Part shown: piece by piece, positions 9,197 through 17,144 of the stretch | Numbering within the stretch: the stretch's first letter is position 1 | Layout: the number at the start of each line of letters is the position of its first letter | From: JBCBKP01 sp038521625 | Lineage (GTDB): Bacteria; Planctomycetota; Phycisphaerae; Phycisphaerales; UBA1924 | Length of the DNA: 64,000 nt | Assembly: GCA_038521625.1 (NCBI GenBank) | Contig: JBCBKP010000001.1 | Location: 62,001 to 126,000, forward strand | Direction: 5' to 3' | Made by a program: the position numbers and the translations under genes | The notes under the pieces: generated by a model | What the model saw: the letters and a program-made list of their open reading frames with translations, nothing else | What the model was told of the DNA's origin: nothing | The model's database searches: none

Positions 9197-10533
9197 CGAC
9201 CGAGCACGCGACAACGGCGCTCCGGCGCGCCCTCGCGCCCTTCGGGCTCGCGCCCTTCGGGCTCGCGCCCGACGACGCGCGATCGGTCTCGGCACCGATC
9301 GACGTTCCGTCCTCGATGCCCGATGCCGGAATCACGCTGGTCACCGGACCGAGCGGCAGCGGCAAGAGCCGGCTGCTCGCGAACCTATCGAAGCAATCCC
9401 GCGTGGTCGTCGGTTCGACCGAGCGGATCGAGCCGAACACCAGCGTGATCGACCAGTTCGAGGGCGACGCTTCCGCCCGCGATATCGAGCGACGACTGCG
9501 CCTGCTGGCCGGCTTCGGTCTCGCCGACGCGACGCTGTTCGCACGCCGCGCCGGCATCCTCAGCGAGGGCGAGCGCCACAGGCTCGCGCTGGCCGTCGCG
9601 GCCGATCGTGCCGAACGCACCGACGCGCGTCTGGTGCTGTTCGACGAGTTCTGCTCGCCGCTCGACCGGGTGACCGCCGCGTCGGTCGCCGCCGGGCTCT
9701 GGAAGTGGTCGCGCGGCGCCGGACGCGCCGTCGTCTGCGCCACCGCGCACGAGGACATGGCCGCCCTGCTCGCGCCGGACACGCTGCTCCGGCTCGACGG
9801 GCGGACCGCCCGATTCCACGAGCGAACACAAACACGCCCCCGCATGCTCCGGCGCCGGTTCGCGATCGAACCGGGGACCATCGCCGACTACGACCGCCTC
9901 GCGCGACACCACTACCGCGCCGGCCGGCCCGCGGTCTGGTCGCGCGTGCTGCGAGCGACCAACGCCGGGCAGATCGTCGGCGTGCTCGTCACCGCACGAC
10001 CGACGCTCAACGGCGCCTGGCGCCGGCGAGCCTGGCCCGGCCGGTACCGCACCGACCGCCGGTCCGCCGCCGCGCGCCGCCTCAACCGCGAGGTCCGACG
10101 CATCGCCCGCGTCGTCGTCGACCCGCGCTACCGGGGCGTCGGGCTCGCGCGACGACTGGTCGAGAGCTACCTGGCGGAACCCGAGACGCCGGCGACCGAG
10201 GCGGTCGCCGTCATTGGCGGGCTCTGCCCGTTCTTCGAACGCGCCGGCATGGAGCCCTTCCGGATCCGCGCGCGGGCCGAGGATCTCCGCCTCGCCGATG
10301 CGCTCGACGAGGCCGGGCTCTCGTGGTGGGACCTCACCGGTGACGCGGCACGACCCGCGTGGCTCCGCGCGGAACTCGAGCGATGGGCACGCTCGATCGG
10401 GCGAGCCGGCATGCGCCTGTGCTCACAGCGAGAGATCGAGCGGGCCGCGGCCAGACGCCTCGGCTCGGTCACCGCACCGGGCATGGGCGAGGCGATCGGC
10501 GGCATGGGACGCGCGTACGCGCACGCGGGCTGA
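9193..10533 (+). CDS. ABC-type ATPase fused to a GNAT acetyltransferase domain
   Basis: 446 residues. The N-terminal half is an ABC ATPase without membrane segments: Walker A GPSGSGKS (52-59), signature LSEGE (123-127), Walker B LVLFDEF (147-153) and a His in CATAHED. The C-terminal half (about 220-400) is a GNAT fold with the acetyl-CoA loop VDPRYRGVGLARRLVE. This domain order matches the COG2401 class (ABC ATPase fused to acetyltransferase), whose function is unknown. The N-terminus carries a perfect APFGL duplication encoded by a 15-bp tandem repeat. The gene overlaps its upstream neighbour by 4 nt and lies just before terminase genes. Confidence 0.75.
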   Translation: MTTEHATTALRRALAPFGLAPFGLAPDDARSVSAPIDVPSSMPDAGITLVTGPSGSGKSRLLANLSKQSRVVVGSTERIEPNTSVIDQFEGDASARDIERRLRLLAGFGLADATLFARRAGILSEGERHRLALAVAADRAERTDARLVLFDEFCSPLDRVTAASVAAGLWKWSRGAGRAVVCATAHEDMAALLAPDTLLRLDGRTARFHERTQTRPRMLRRRFAIEPGTIADYDRLARHHYRAGRPAVWSRVLRATNAGQIVGVLVTARPTLNGAWRRRAWPGRYRTDRRSAAARRLNREVRRIARVVVDPRYRGVGLARRLVESYLAEPETPATEAVAVIGGLCPFFERAGMEPFRIRARAEDLRLADALDEAGLSWWDLTGDAARPAWLRAELERWARSIGRAGMRLCSQREIERAAARRLGSVTAPGMGEAIGGMGRAYAHAG

Positions 10534-10544
10534 AAGGAGCGGGG

Positions 10545-10727
10545 ATGCAGGGTGTGCCGAAACCAGAGCCGGACCGGCCGCAGGATGAGCCCTCGCGCGA
10601 GGTGCTGAGGTTCTTCCTCGAGCCGGGCGAGCGGGCCGAGGTGCTGCGCGTCCTCCGACGCTACGGCACCGCCCGAAGCCGCGCCCTGCTCGCCGCCCTC
10701 GGCATCGAACGCGAGCCCCGCCGATGA
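10545..10727 (+). CDS. Small basic protein upstream of terminase
   Basis: 60 residues, ATG with AAAGGAG 7 nt upstream. The N-terminus is Pro/Glu-rich. The second half (FLEPGERAEVLRVLRRYG) is one or two amphipathic Arg-rich helices. The stop shares ATGA with the terminase start, so the two are coupled. Its position is where a terminase small subunit would be, but it is too short for a standard one. No family recognised. Confidence 0.6.
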   Translation: MQGVPKPEPDRPQDEPSREVLRFFLEPGERAEVLRVLRRYGTARSRALLAALGIEREPRR

Positions 10728-12355
10728 TCGCCCACGATCCTCAGAACAACCCGCGCGAGCCCGAATGCGAGACACGCTGGTCGCGACCGGCCACCAAGCA
10801 AGCGCTCCACGCCTGGATCGAGCGCGAGCTCGAGCTCACCATCCCGACTGAAGCGCTGGTCGATGGCCACGCCGCGCCGTTCGACTACCTCTGCCACGCC
10901 TACTTCGACGGCGGCGTGCCCGAGGGCGACGGAGCGCTGCCCGTCGTCCGCCGGGCCAGCCCCGACAGCGTCGTCTGGGCCAACCGCGGCGGCGGCAAGA
11001 CCTTCCTCGCCGCGCTGGCGACGCTGCTGGACATGATCTTCAAGCCCGGCATCGAGATCCGCGTCCTCGGCGGCTCGCTCGACCAGTCCAAACGCATTCA
11101 TGCTCACCTGCGCAGCCTCCTCGCGAAGCCCTCGATGGCCGGGCTGGTCGACGGGCGCATCACAGAGCGGCGCATCCGATTCAACAACGCCAGCAACGTC
11201 GAGCTGCTCGCCCAGTCGCAGACCTCCGTCCGCGGCACACGCGTCCAGAAGCTCCGCTGTGACGAGGTCGAGCTCTTCGACCCCGAGGTCTGGGAGGCCG
11301 CGCAGCTCACCACCATCAGCAAACGCTGCGGCGACGTCCTCGTGCCCGGCACCATCGAGTGCCTCAGCACGATGCACGTCCCCTACGGGCTGATGTACCG
11401 GCTGGTGAGAGAGGCATCAACGATGGGACCCGGGACCCGCCACTCGGGACTCGGGGAGACCCAAGCCGACGCAGCGAGCGGCGGACCGAACGGCAAGTCC
11501 CAGGTCCCGGATCCCTCGCCATCATCCCCCGGGCGACGCCTCTTCAAATGGGGCGTCGTCGATGTGCTCGGCGCCTGCGATGAGGCGCACGAGTGCGAGT
11601 CATGCGAGCTCCAGACAGAGTGCGACGGGCGAGCCAAGGCGCGCGACGCCGGCGGCCACGCGCCCGGCCACCTGCCGGTCCGAGACGCGATCGATCTGAA
11701 GCGCCGCGTCGGCGAGGCGACCTGGGCGGCCGAGATGCTCGGCGCCCGCCCACGCCGGACCGATTGCGTCCTGCCCGAGTTCGACCCGAAGACGCACGTC
11801 GCCGGCGCGCTGCCGACGGAGCGGAGCGGCTGGGCCTGGATCGCCGGGATGGACTTCGGCGTCCGCGCACCGACCGTCGTGCTCTTCGCCGGCGTCGATC
11901 CAGAGGGTGTCGTATGGGTCGCCGACGAGCGCATCACGACCGGCGAGCTGCTCGCGACGCACATCGACGCCATCCGCACCGGCCCGCCGGAGGCGCCCGC
12001 GCCCGACTGGATCGGCGTCGATCCGGCCGGCCGCCAGCGCCACGAGCAGACGGGCCTGAGCAACGTCCAGGTCATGCGCCGCGCTGGGCTCAAGATCCGC
12101 GACCGACGTGTCGGCATCTTCAAGGGCCTCGACCTGCTCCGCGCGCGGCTCAGGCCGGCGGCGGGGGCGCCGCGCCTGTTCGTGCACGAACGCTGCGTGA
12201 AGCTGATCGAGAGCCTCGAACGCTACCGCTACCCCAGCGACCGACCGGAGTGCCTGATCCCGATCAAGGACGGCAGCGACCACGCCGTGGACGCGCTGCG
12301 CTACATGATCCAGAACCTCGACCTGCGCTTCCGCGTCGAGGTCTCGAGCTACTGA
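10724..12355 (+). CDS. Phage terminase large subunit-like protein
   Basis: 543-residue packaging motor ATPase plus nuclease. Walker A NRGGGKTF (87-94), Walker B around KLRCDEVELF (177-186), and an RNase H-like nuclease with acidic residues in GMDFG (D377), GVDPAG (D433) and DHAVDALRY (D519, D523). Two odd parts lie between ATPase and nuclease: a low-complexity Gly/Ser/Pro stretch (about 232-272), and a Cys cluster C285, C291, C294, C300 that looks like a zinc knuckle. All expected catalytic acids are present, so the protein looks intact. No portal, protease, capsid or tail gene follows. Confidence 0.82.
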   Translation: MIAHDPQNNPREPECETRWSRPATKQALHAWIERELELTIPTEALVDGHAAPFDYLCHAYFDGGVPEGDGALPVVRRASPDSVVWANRGGGKTFLAALATLLDMIFKPGIEIRVLGGSLDQSKRIHAHLRSLLAKPSMAGLVDGRITERRIRFNNASNVELLAQSQTSVRGTRVQKLRCDEVELFDPEVWEAAQLTTISKRCGDVLVPGTIECLSTMHVPYGLMYRLVREASTMGPGTRHSGLGETQADAASGGPNGKSQVPDPSPSSPGRRLFKWGVVDVLGACDEAHECESCELQTECDGRAKARDAGGHAPGHLPVRDAIDLKRRVGEATWAAEMLGARPRRTDCVLPEFDPKTHVAGALPTERSGWAWIAGMDFGVRAPTVVLFAGVDPEGVVWVADERITTGELLATHIDAIRTGPPEAPAPDWIGVDPAGRQRHEQTGLSNVQVMRRAGLKIRDRRVGIFKGLDLLRARLRPAAGAPRLFVHERCVKLIESLERYRYPSDRPECLIPIKDGSDHAVDALRYMIQNLDLRFRVEVSSY

Positions 12356-12440
12356 TGAGGACCCGCCGCTCGAATCTCGGAGGAATCCCGCGCGAGCCCG
12401 CCGACCACGCTGCGGGTCTCCGCCCGCGAGCGGTCGCAGC

Positions 12441-12534
12441 CTCGCCGCCGGAGGGCGGCGACAAAGTCACGCCCCTCGCCGCCGGAGGGCGGCGACGAAA
12501 TCACGCCCCTCGCCGCCGGAGCGCGGCGACAGGA
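12441..12534. repeat. Palindromic repeat array A (three units)
   Basis: Three units start at 12441, 12475 and 12509 (34-bp period). Each contains the hairpin CGCCGCCGGAGGGCGGCG flanked by CT and ACAAAGTCACGCCC-like tails; the third carries one change (GAGCGCGG). The array lies between the 3' ends of the convergent terminase and GNAT genes. The same element recurs at 31707-31829. It looks like a REP-type intergenic palindrome that may end transcription from both sides. Confidence 0.75.
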
Positions 12535-12536
12535 AT

Positions 12537-13220
12537 TCAGATCGTCGCCGACCAGAACTCGTGCTTCACCCAGCGGTCGCCGACCCGCAGGTGGCATTCG
12601 CGCCCGGTGTCGCGTTTGAACCCCGCGCGGGCCGCGGCGATCTCCGACGCCGTGTTCCCCGGCACGATGCCCGCGTTCACCGCCGCCAGGCCGAGCCCAT
12701 CGGGCAGCGGCGCGAGCGCGTGCGCGATGACCGCGCAAAGCGACTCGGTTCCGAACCCGCGCGACTGGAACCGCTGGCCGAACCAGGCGACGCAGTCGGC
12801 CTCCCACTGAAGCCCGCGCGAGATGTTGATCAGCGACGCGAGCCCGATCAGCGGGCCCGCGTTCGAGACGTCGGCCTCCTGCTTGTCGAGCAGGAACACA
12901 CCGCGACGCACGGCGCCGCCTCGGAGCAGCCCGTCGTCGGTCTTCATCCGCTCGCGCGCGAACCACTCCTCGGGCGTCTCGCCGCGCTCGGCCAGCGGGA
13001 GAAACTCGCTGACCGCGTGCCCGGCGTCGACCATCAGCGAGATCGCCTCCTCGCGGTCCGCGTCGGTCAGCGGCCGCAGGTACAGCCGCTCGGTCCGAAG
13101 CGCGTGGTCCGGCGCCGCCGGCAGGTCGCGGACGGGGATCGCCAGCCGCGGCTCGACGCTCGAGGCGGGCTTGGCCGCCCGGTCGACGATGCGATCGGTC
13201 TGTCGAGCGAGGGAGCCCAT
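12537..13220 (-). CDS. GNAT acetyltransferase, RimJ/RimL type
   Basis: 227 residues. The start of the fold is typical of RimJ/RimL-like N-acetyltransferases: LRTERLYLRPLTDADREEA (about residue 41). The core strand and acetyl-CoA loop follow as VAWFGQRFQSRGFGTESLCAV, and the last part (NAGIVPGNTASEIAAARAGF) resembles the family's N..N..S..ARAGF end. Likely acetylates a protein N-terminus or small molecule; substrate unknown. Its stop lies 3 nt from the palindromic array. The first 35 residues are not part of the fold, so a later start is possible. Confidence 0.8.
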   Translation of the reverse strand: MGSLARQTDRIVDRAAKPASSVEPRLAIPVRDLPAAPDHALRTERLYLRPLTDADREEAISLMVDAGHAVSEFLPLAERGETPEEWFARERMKTDDGLLRGGAVRRGVFLLDKQEADVSNAGPLIGLASLINISRGLQWEADCVAWFGQRFQSRGFGTESLCAVIAHALAPLPDGLGLAAVNAGIVPGNTASEIAAARAGFKRDTGRECHLRVGDRWVKHEFWSATI

Positions 13221-13391
13221 CTCGGTGGCCTCATGCGCGGGTTGGGCACGGCCGCCGACCCTGGCGGCCGTCTCTGCTGGAATGACAAGGACTTCCAGCG
13301 GCGAACGCTATCGGTCGGTCGGTGGATTGCTTGTGGAAATCGCGTGTTTGGTCGGGTCTTCGATCGCCGAAAGCGGGGGCCCGAGCCCGGC

Positions 13392-15158
13392 TCAATCCGA
13401 GGGGCACCCCTCAAAGAACAGCGACACGAATGCGGCGACGTCGAGCTGCGTGACGGAATCGAAGGGCTCGGCCAGGCGCGCGGCGCTCGGGTCGTCCGCG
13501 AAGAACAGGCTCACGAACTCCGTCGAGTCTGCCTGGCTGATCAGGCCGAGCGGTTCGGCGAGGTCGGCGGGCGAGCAGCCCAGAGGAGCGACGACCGGCG
13601 GGAGCTGCACGAGGTACACGCCGGAGGAAGAGCCCGGCTGCGGCGGCGGGAAGAAATCGAGAACCACCGCCGTGAGCCCCGAGGCGTTGATCCCCTCGGG
13701 GACCCGGACGCGCGTGATCGCGACGGTGCGTGTGGCGAACGCGCCGCCGGGATCGGCGAGGATCTGCTGGTTCGGGACGGCGATCGTCTCGACGCCGGCG
13801 CCCGGGTTCTGGAAGAAGATTCCCTCGCCGTTCGGGGCGTTCGGGGAGACCTTGAGGTCGGCGGGGAGCAGGACACGGCCCTCTTCGTCCAGCGCGATCT
13901 CGAACCGCGCGAGCCCGCGATTGACCGGGTCGTTCGGCGCCGCGTCGGTCTCGCGCGCGACGAGCCCGAGGAGACCGTTGCGCTCGGCATACGCGACCTC
14001 GTCGTCGAAGAACTCGAACGTGCCCGAGCCGAACAGGCGGCCCGCGAATGCGACGTTCCCACCGCCGTTGAACGAGAGGCTCCGGAAATCACGGAACCGC
14101 GCGCCGGAGCCGAACTCGGGCGAGGGCTCGTCGGTGCGGGCGATCGGCCGGAGATCGCCGTCGGCCTGCTCCGCCAGCACCACGTCGATCAAGTAGTTCC
14201 CCGGCACGGTCCGAGGGGCGTCGGTGGCGAAGATGACGGCGGCCCGGCCTTGGCTGTTGATGCGCGTCTCGATCGGTCTCGTGACCGAGACCGAGGGATC
14301 GAAGCCCGGGATCGGCTCGTCGAACCCGTAGATCAACCGGGTCGCGCCGTCGCGGGCGCCGAAGAGGCCGAGCACCGGATCGTCCGCCGGGATCTCGCCG
14401 CCGCTGAAGAGCGCGTAGAAGAGGACGTCGCCGCCGGCGTTGGCGACGCGCGACCCACCGTCCGAGGCAAAGACGACCCCATCGGGCATGCCGGGGACCG
14501 GCGAGCCCATCAGAGCCTGCCTCTCGACCTGACCGCCCGGCGCGCGACGGAACACGAGGAAAGGCCGATCGTCCAGCATGTCCGGGTTCTCGGCGACGGC
14601 GGAGAAGTAGACCTCGCCGGGGGCACCGAGCGAGGGCGCCGGGAGGTTCTGGTCGAAGCGGAAGCCCTCGGGGAGGCCCGGGACGGGCTGACCCGAGTTG
14701 AGCAGAACGGTCGTCCGGCCGTCGGGCTCGATGTAGAGCAGCGCCTCGTCGTTGGTCCCGCGACTGATCGTCGGCCCCGCGAGCCTGGCGACGGTCACGA
14801 AGCTCCCGTTCGCTCCGAACGCAGCTTTGCCAACGAGTTCGGCGACGAACGCGTCCGCGGGCAGCCCGGCCGGAACGTCGCGCCGGCGGAGCAGCATGCG
14901 CGGCTCACCGCCCGCGGGGAAGAGCACCAGCGCCTCGGCGTTCTCGGGAGTCACCACGGGGTTCTCGGAATTCACGAAGCGCAGCTGCGCGAGCACGTCG
15001 GAGGCGTCGTTGACCCACGAAGATTGCACGTCCCCGACGGTGAACGTCTCCTGCCTCAGTTCCAGCATGTCGCCCGTCAGCACGACCTTGCTGAAGTCGG
15101 GTTGAGCGTGCGCGGCGCTCGCGGCGAGCGCAAGAACGGAAAGGACTGGCTTGAGCAT
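13392..15158 (-). CDS. Secreted NxxGxxAF-repeat protein with dockerin-like tail (copy 1)
   Basis: 588 residues. Signal peptide MLKPVLSVLALAASAAHAQ, then a propeller-like body with repeats such as NSQGRAAVIF and NGGGNVAFAG (the NxxGxxAF pattern of the DUF7453-like family) and repeated PVPGxPxGxxF turns. The tail begins at a Cys (CSPADLAEPLGLISQAD) and ends FFEGCPSD: two 30-residue halves that I recognise as the GC-type dockerin-like domain of Phycisphaerales. Role of the body unknown; the tail is presumed to anchor the protein outside the cell. First of three tandem paralogues on this strand. Start preceded by AGGGA. Confidence 0.85.
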   Translation of the reverse strand: MLKPVLSVLALAASAAHAQPDFSKVVLTGDMLELRQETFTVGDVQSSWVNDASDVLAQLRFVNSENPVVTPENAEALVLFPAGGEPRMLLRRRDVPAGLPADAFVAELVGKAAFGANGSFVTVARLAGPTISRGTNDEALLYIEPDGRTTVLLNSGQPVPGLPEGFRFDQNLPAPSLGAPGEVYFSAVAENPDMLDDRPFLVFRRAPGGQVERQALMGSPVPGMPDGVVFASDGGSRVANAGGDVLFYALFSGGEIPADDPVLGLFGARDGATRLIYGFDEPIPGFDPSVSVTRPIETRINSQGRAAVIFATDAPRTVPGNYLIDVVLAEQADGDLRPIARTDEPSPEFGSGARFRDFRSLSFNGGGNVAFAGRLFGSGTFEFFDDEVAYAERNGLLGLVARETDAAPNDPVNRGLARFEIALDEEGRVLLPADLKVSPNAPNGEGIFFQNPGAGVETIAVPNQQILADPGGAFATRTVAITRVRVPEGINASGLTAVVLDFFPPPQPGSSSGVYLVQLPPVVAPLGCSPADLAEPLGLISQADSTEFVSLFFADDPSAARLAEPFDSVTQLDVAAFVSLFFEGCPSD

Positions 15159-15273
15159 TCGGGTCCCTACTCGTCTCGAAGCGGACGACCGATGTTAACA
15201 CGGGTTCGGTCCCGCGAGCGCGAAGATCTTGCGAACTAGGGGGGTGCCTAGGTCAGGGCCCGCGAGGGCGGGT

Positions 15274-17034
15274 CTAGTCCGAGGGACATCCCGCGAAGAA
15301 GAGTTCCAGGTATTCCGCGACGTCCAGCTGGCTCACGACCTCGAACGGCTCGGCCAGACGCGCGGCCCGCGGGTCGTCCGCGAAGAACCGCGCCACGAAC
15401 TCCGCGACGTCGAGCTGGCTGAGCACGCCGAACGGGAAGACCAGGTCCGCCGGGCTGCACTCCGGCTCGATCTGCGCAACGACGAGGGAGCTGGTGTTCG
15501 CGTCCTCGAGGAGCGCGAACGAGACCTCGCCGTTGTTGTTGAAGGTCGTCAGCTCGCGTGTCGCGGAGAAGTCGGTCGCGAGGAACGCGATCTGCGCGAC
15601 GTCGCGCAGGTCGGCTGTCCCCGGCCGCGGGTCGAGATCGACCGGCGTGCCGATGACCGCGATCGGCTTGATCGTGCCGTCGGCGGTCGCGGCGAACAGC
15701 CCGCCGCTGCTGAGAACCGGCGCGCCCCGGTCGGCGAACGACGCGGTGAAGACGACCTGGTTCTTGTCGTTGATCTTTGGTGCGCTGATGATGAAGAGAG
15801 TCAAGCCGGGCGAGCCGGGCACGGGGTCGCCGGTCTTGGCGAGCAGCTCGGGCTCTCCGTCCGGCCGCATGCGCCAGACGCCCGTGCCGAAGACGTCGCT
15901 CGGTCTCGATCTCGCCTCGAACGACCCGGTGAACGCGAGGTTGCCGCTCGTCGAGAGCGCCGGGGCGCCGATGGATTGCCAGACGATCGGCTCGCCCTGG
16001 AGGATGCCGATGCCCGGGACGTCGCCCTGGTTGCCGGTGACGAAGCCGACCTCGGGGAGGTTCGGGAACTCCGGTGCGCTCGCGACGAAGATGGCGTCGT
16101 CGCTTCGGAACGCGGCGATGCCGTTGTCGGCGAGCCGGATGTTGCCCGGGCGGTCGTGCCGAAGGGGGGGTATGAACGTGGGGCCGGGCGCGAGCTCGCC
16201 GTCGAGCGCGAGCAGCGTGCCCGTGAACTCGAACGCCGGCAGCGAGGCCACGGTCTCGCCGCGATCCGGCCCGCCGAACCCGGCGCTCGACCTTCCATTG
16301 ACCAGCAGATTCCCGCCGGCGTCGATCTCGACGCTGTCGGTCTCGCTGAGGCGGAGGTCCTCGCCTTCGAAGTCGATCTCGAAGAACGGGCCCGACCGCA
16401 GCGACAGCCCGGTGCCGATCGTGCCCGTGAAGAACCCGCCCTGCCCCGAGCCCGGGCCCGTCTGAAGATCACCGGCCACGACGACGCGCCCGCCCGGGCC
16501 GAGCGCGAGGTCGTCGAAGTCGACGATGTTCTCCGTGCCCGGCGGTCCGGCCGGGTTGCCGTCCTGGATGACGAACGGATGCACACGCTCGGACGCGGGC
16601 GCCAGAAAGACGGCGCGGTCGTTGTCCGGTCCGACAAGAGCGGTGACGCCGAGCGAGCCGTCCAGAGTCGCGAACGGCGCGGCGAGACGGTTGATCGTCA
16701 CGGTCGGCAGCGCCGGGTGCGCCTGGCCCGCGGCGAGCTGCAGGCGTCTGGTGCCGTCCGGATCGGCCGTCCAGACCGAGAGGATGGTCCCCTGGAAACT
16801 CGGCTGGGTGATCGTCGCGAAGGTGACGCGCCCGTCGTCGTCGATGACGTGCAGCGAGAGCTGGCCAGCGAACGGGAACGTGTCGCTCGCCGGGTCGAAG
16901 CCCGGCACGCCCGCCGGCACCGCGTCGGTCGACCGCACGACCTCGCGGTACAGGGCCTGGGCGTCGGCGAGCGCGGCCGCCGCGTGCGCGAGGCCACAGC
17001 CCGCCAGAACGATCAGCGGCTTCGGACTTATCAC
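15274..17034 (-). CDS. Secreted NxxGxxAF-repeat protein with dockerin-like tail (copy 2)
   Basis: 586 residues. GTG 17034 is chosen because AGGGGA lies about 7 nt upstream and it leads straight into a signal peptide (ISPKPLIVLAGCGLAHAAAA). The body contains NxxGxxAF-type repeats (LSTSGNLAFTG, INDKNQVVFTA, FNNNGEVSFAL) and many Gly/Pro turns. The tail runs from CSPADLVFPFGVLSQLDVAE to FFAGCPSD with both bracketing Cys present. It differs from its neighbours in the body but keeps the same tail, so the tail is the shared functional part. A longer form starting at GTG 17082 is possible. Confidence 0.83.
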   Translation of the reverse strand: MISPKPLIVLAGCGLAHAAAALADAQALYREVVRSTDAVPAGVPGFDPASDTFPFAGQLSLHVIDDDGRVTFATITQPSFQGTILSVWTADPDGTRRLQLAAGQAHPALPTVTINRLAAPFATLDGSLGVTALVGPDNDRAVFLAPASERVHPFVIQDGNPAGPPGTENIVDFDDLALGPGGRVVVAGDLQTGPGSGQGGFFTGTIGTGLSLRSGPFFEIDFEGEDLRLSETDSVEIDAGGNLLVNGRSSAGFGGPDRGETVASLPAFEFTGTLLALDGELAPGPTFIPPLRHDRPGNIRLADNGIAAFRSDDAIFVASAPEFPNLPEVGFVTGNQGDVPGIGILQGEPIVWQSIGAPALSTSGNLAFTGSFEARSRPSDVFGTGVWRMRPDGEPELLAKTGDPVPGSPGLTLFIISAPKINDKNQVVFTASFADRGAPVLSSGGLFAATADGTIKPIAVIGTPVDLDPRPGTADLRDVAQIAFLATDFSATRELTTFNNNGEVSFALLEDANTSSLVVAQIEPECSPADLVFPFGVLSQLDVAEFVARFFADDPRAARLAEPFEVVSQLDVAEYLELFFAGCPSD

Positions 17035-17144
17035 GGCGATTCCCCTCTTGCTCTCCGGTGCGGACCGAAGATAGCGGATCACCGCGTGCGGATCGAGACG
17101 AATCGTCGAAGCGAGGGAGGCCCCTCGCGAATCCCCGCCGAGCC

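Noticed and set aside
12561..15239. Long plus-strand frame opposite the GNAT and first dockerin-tailed gene
   Set aside because: Low-complexity Arg/Glu/Val translation; signal peptide and tail motifs are on the other strand.
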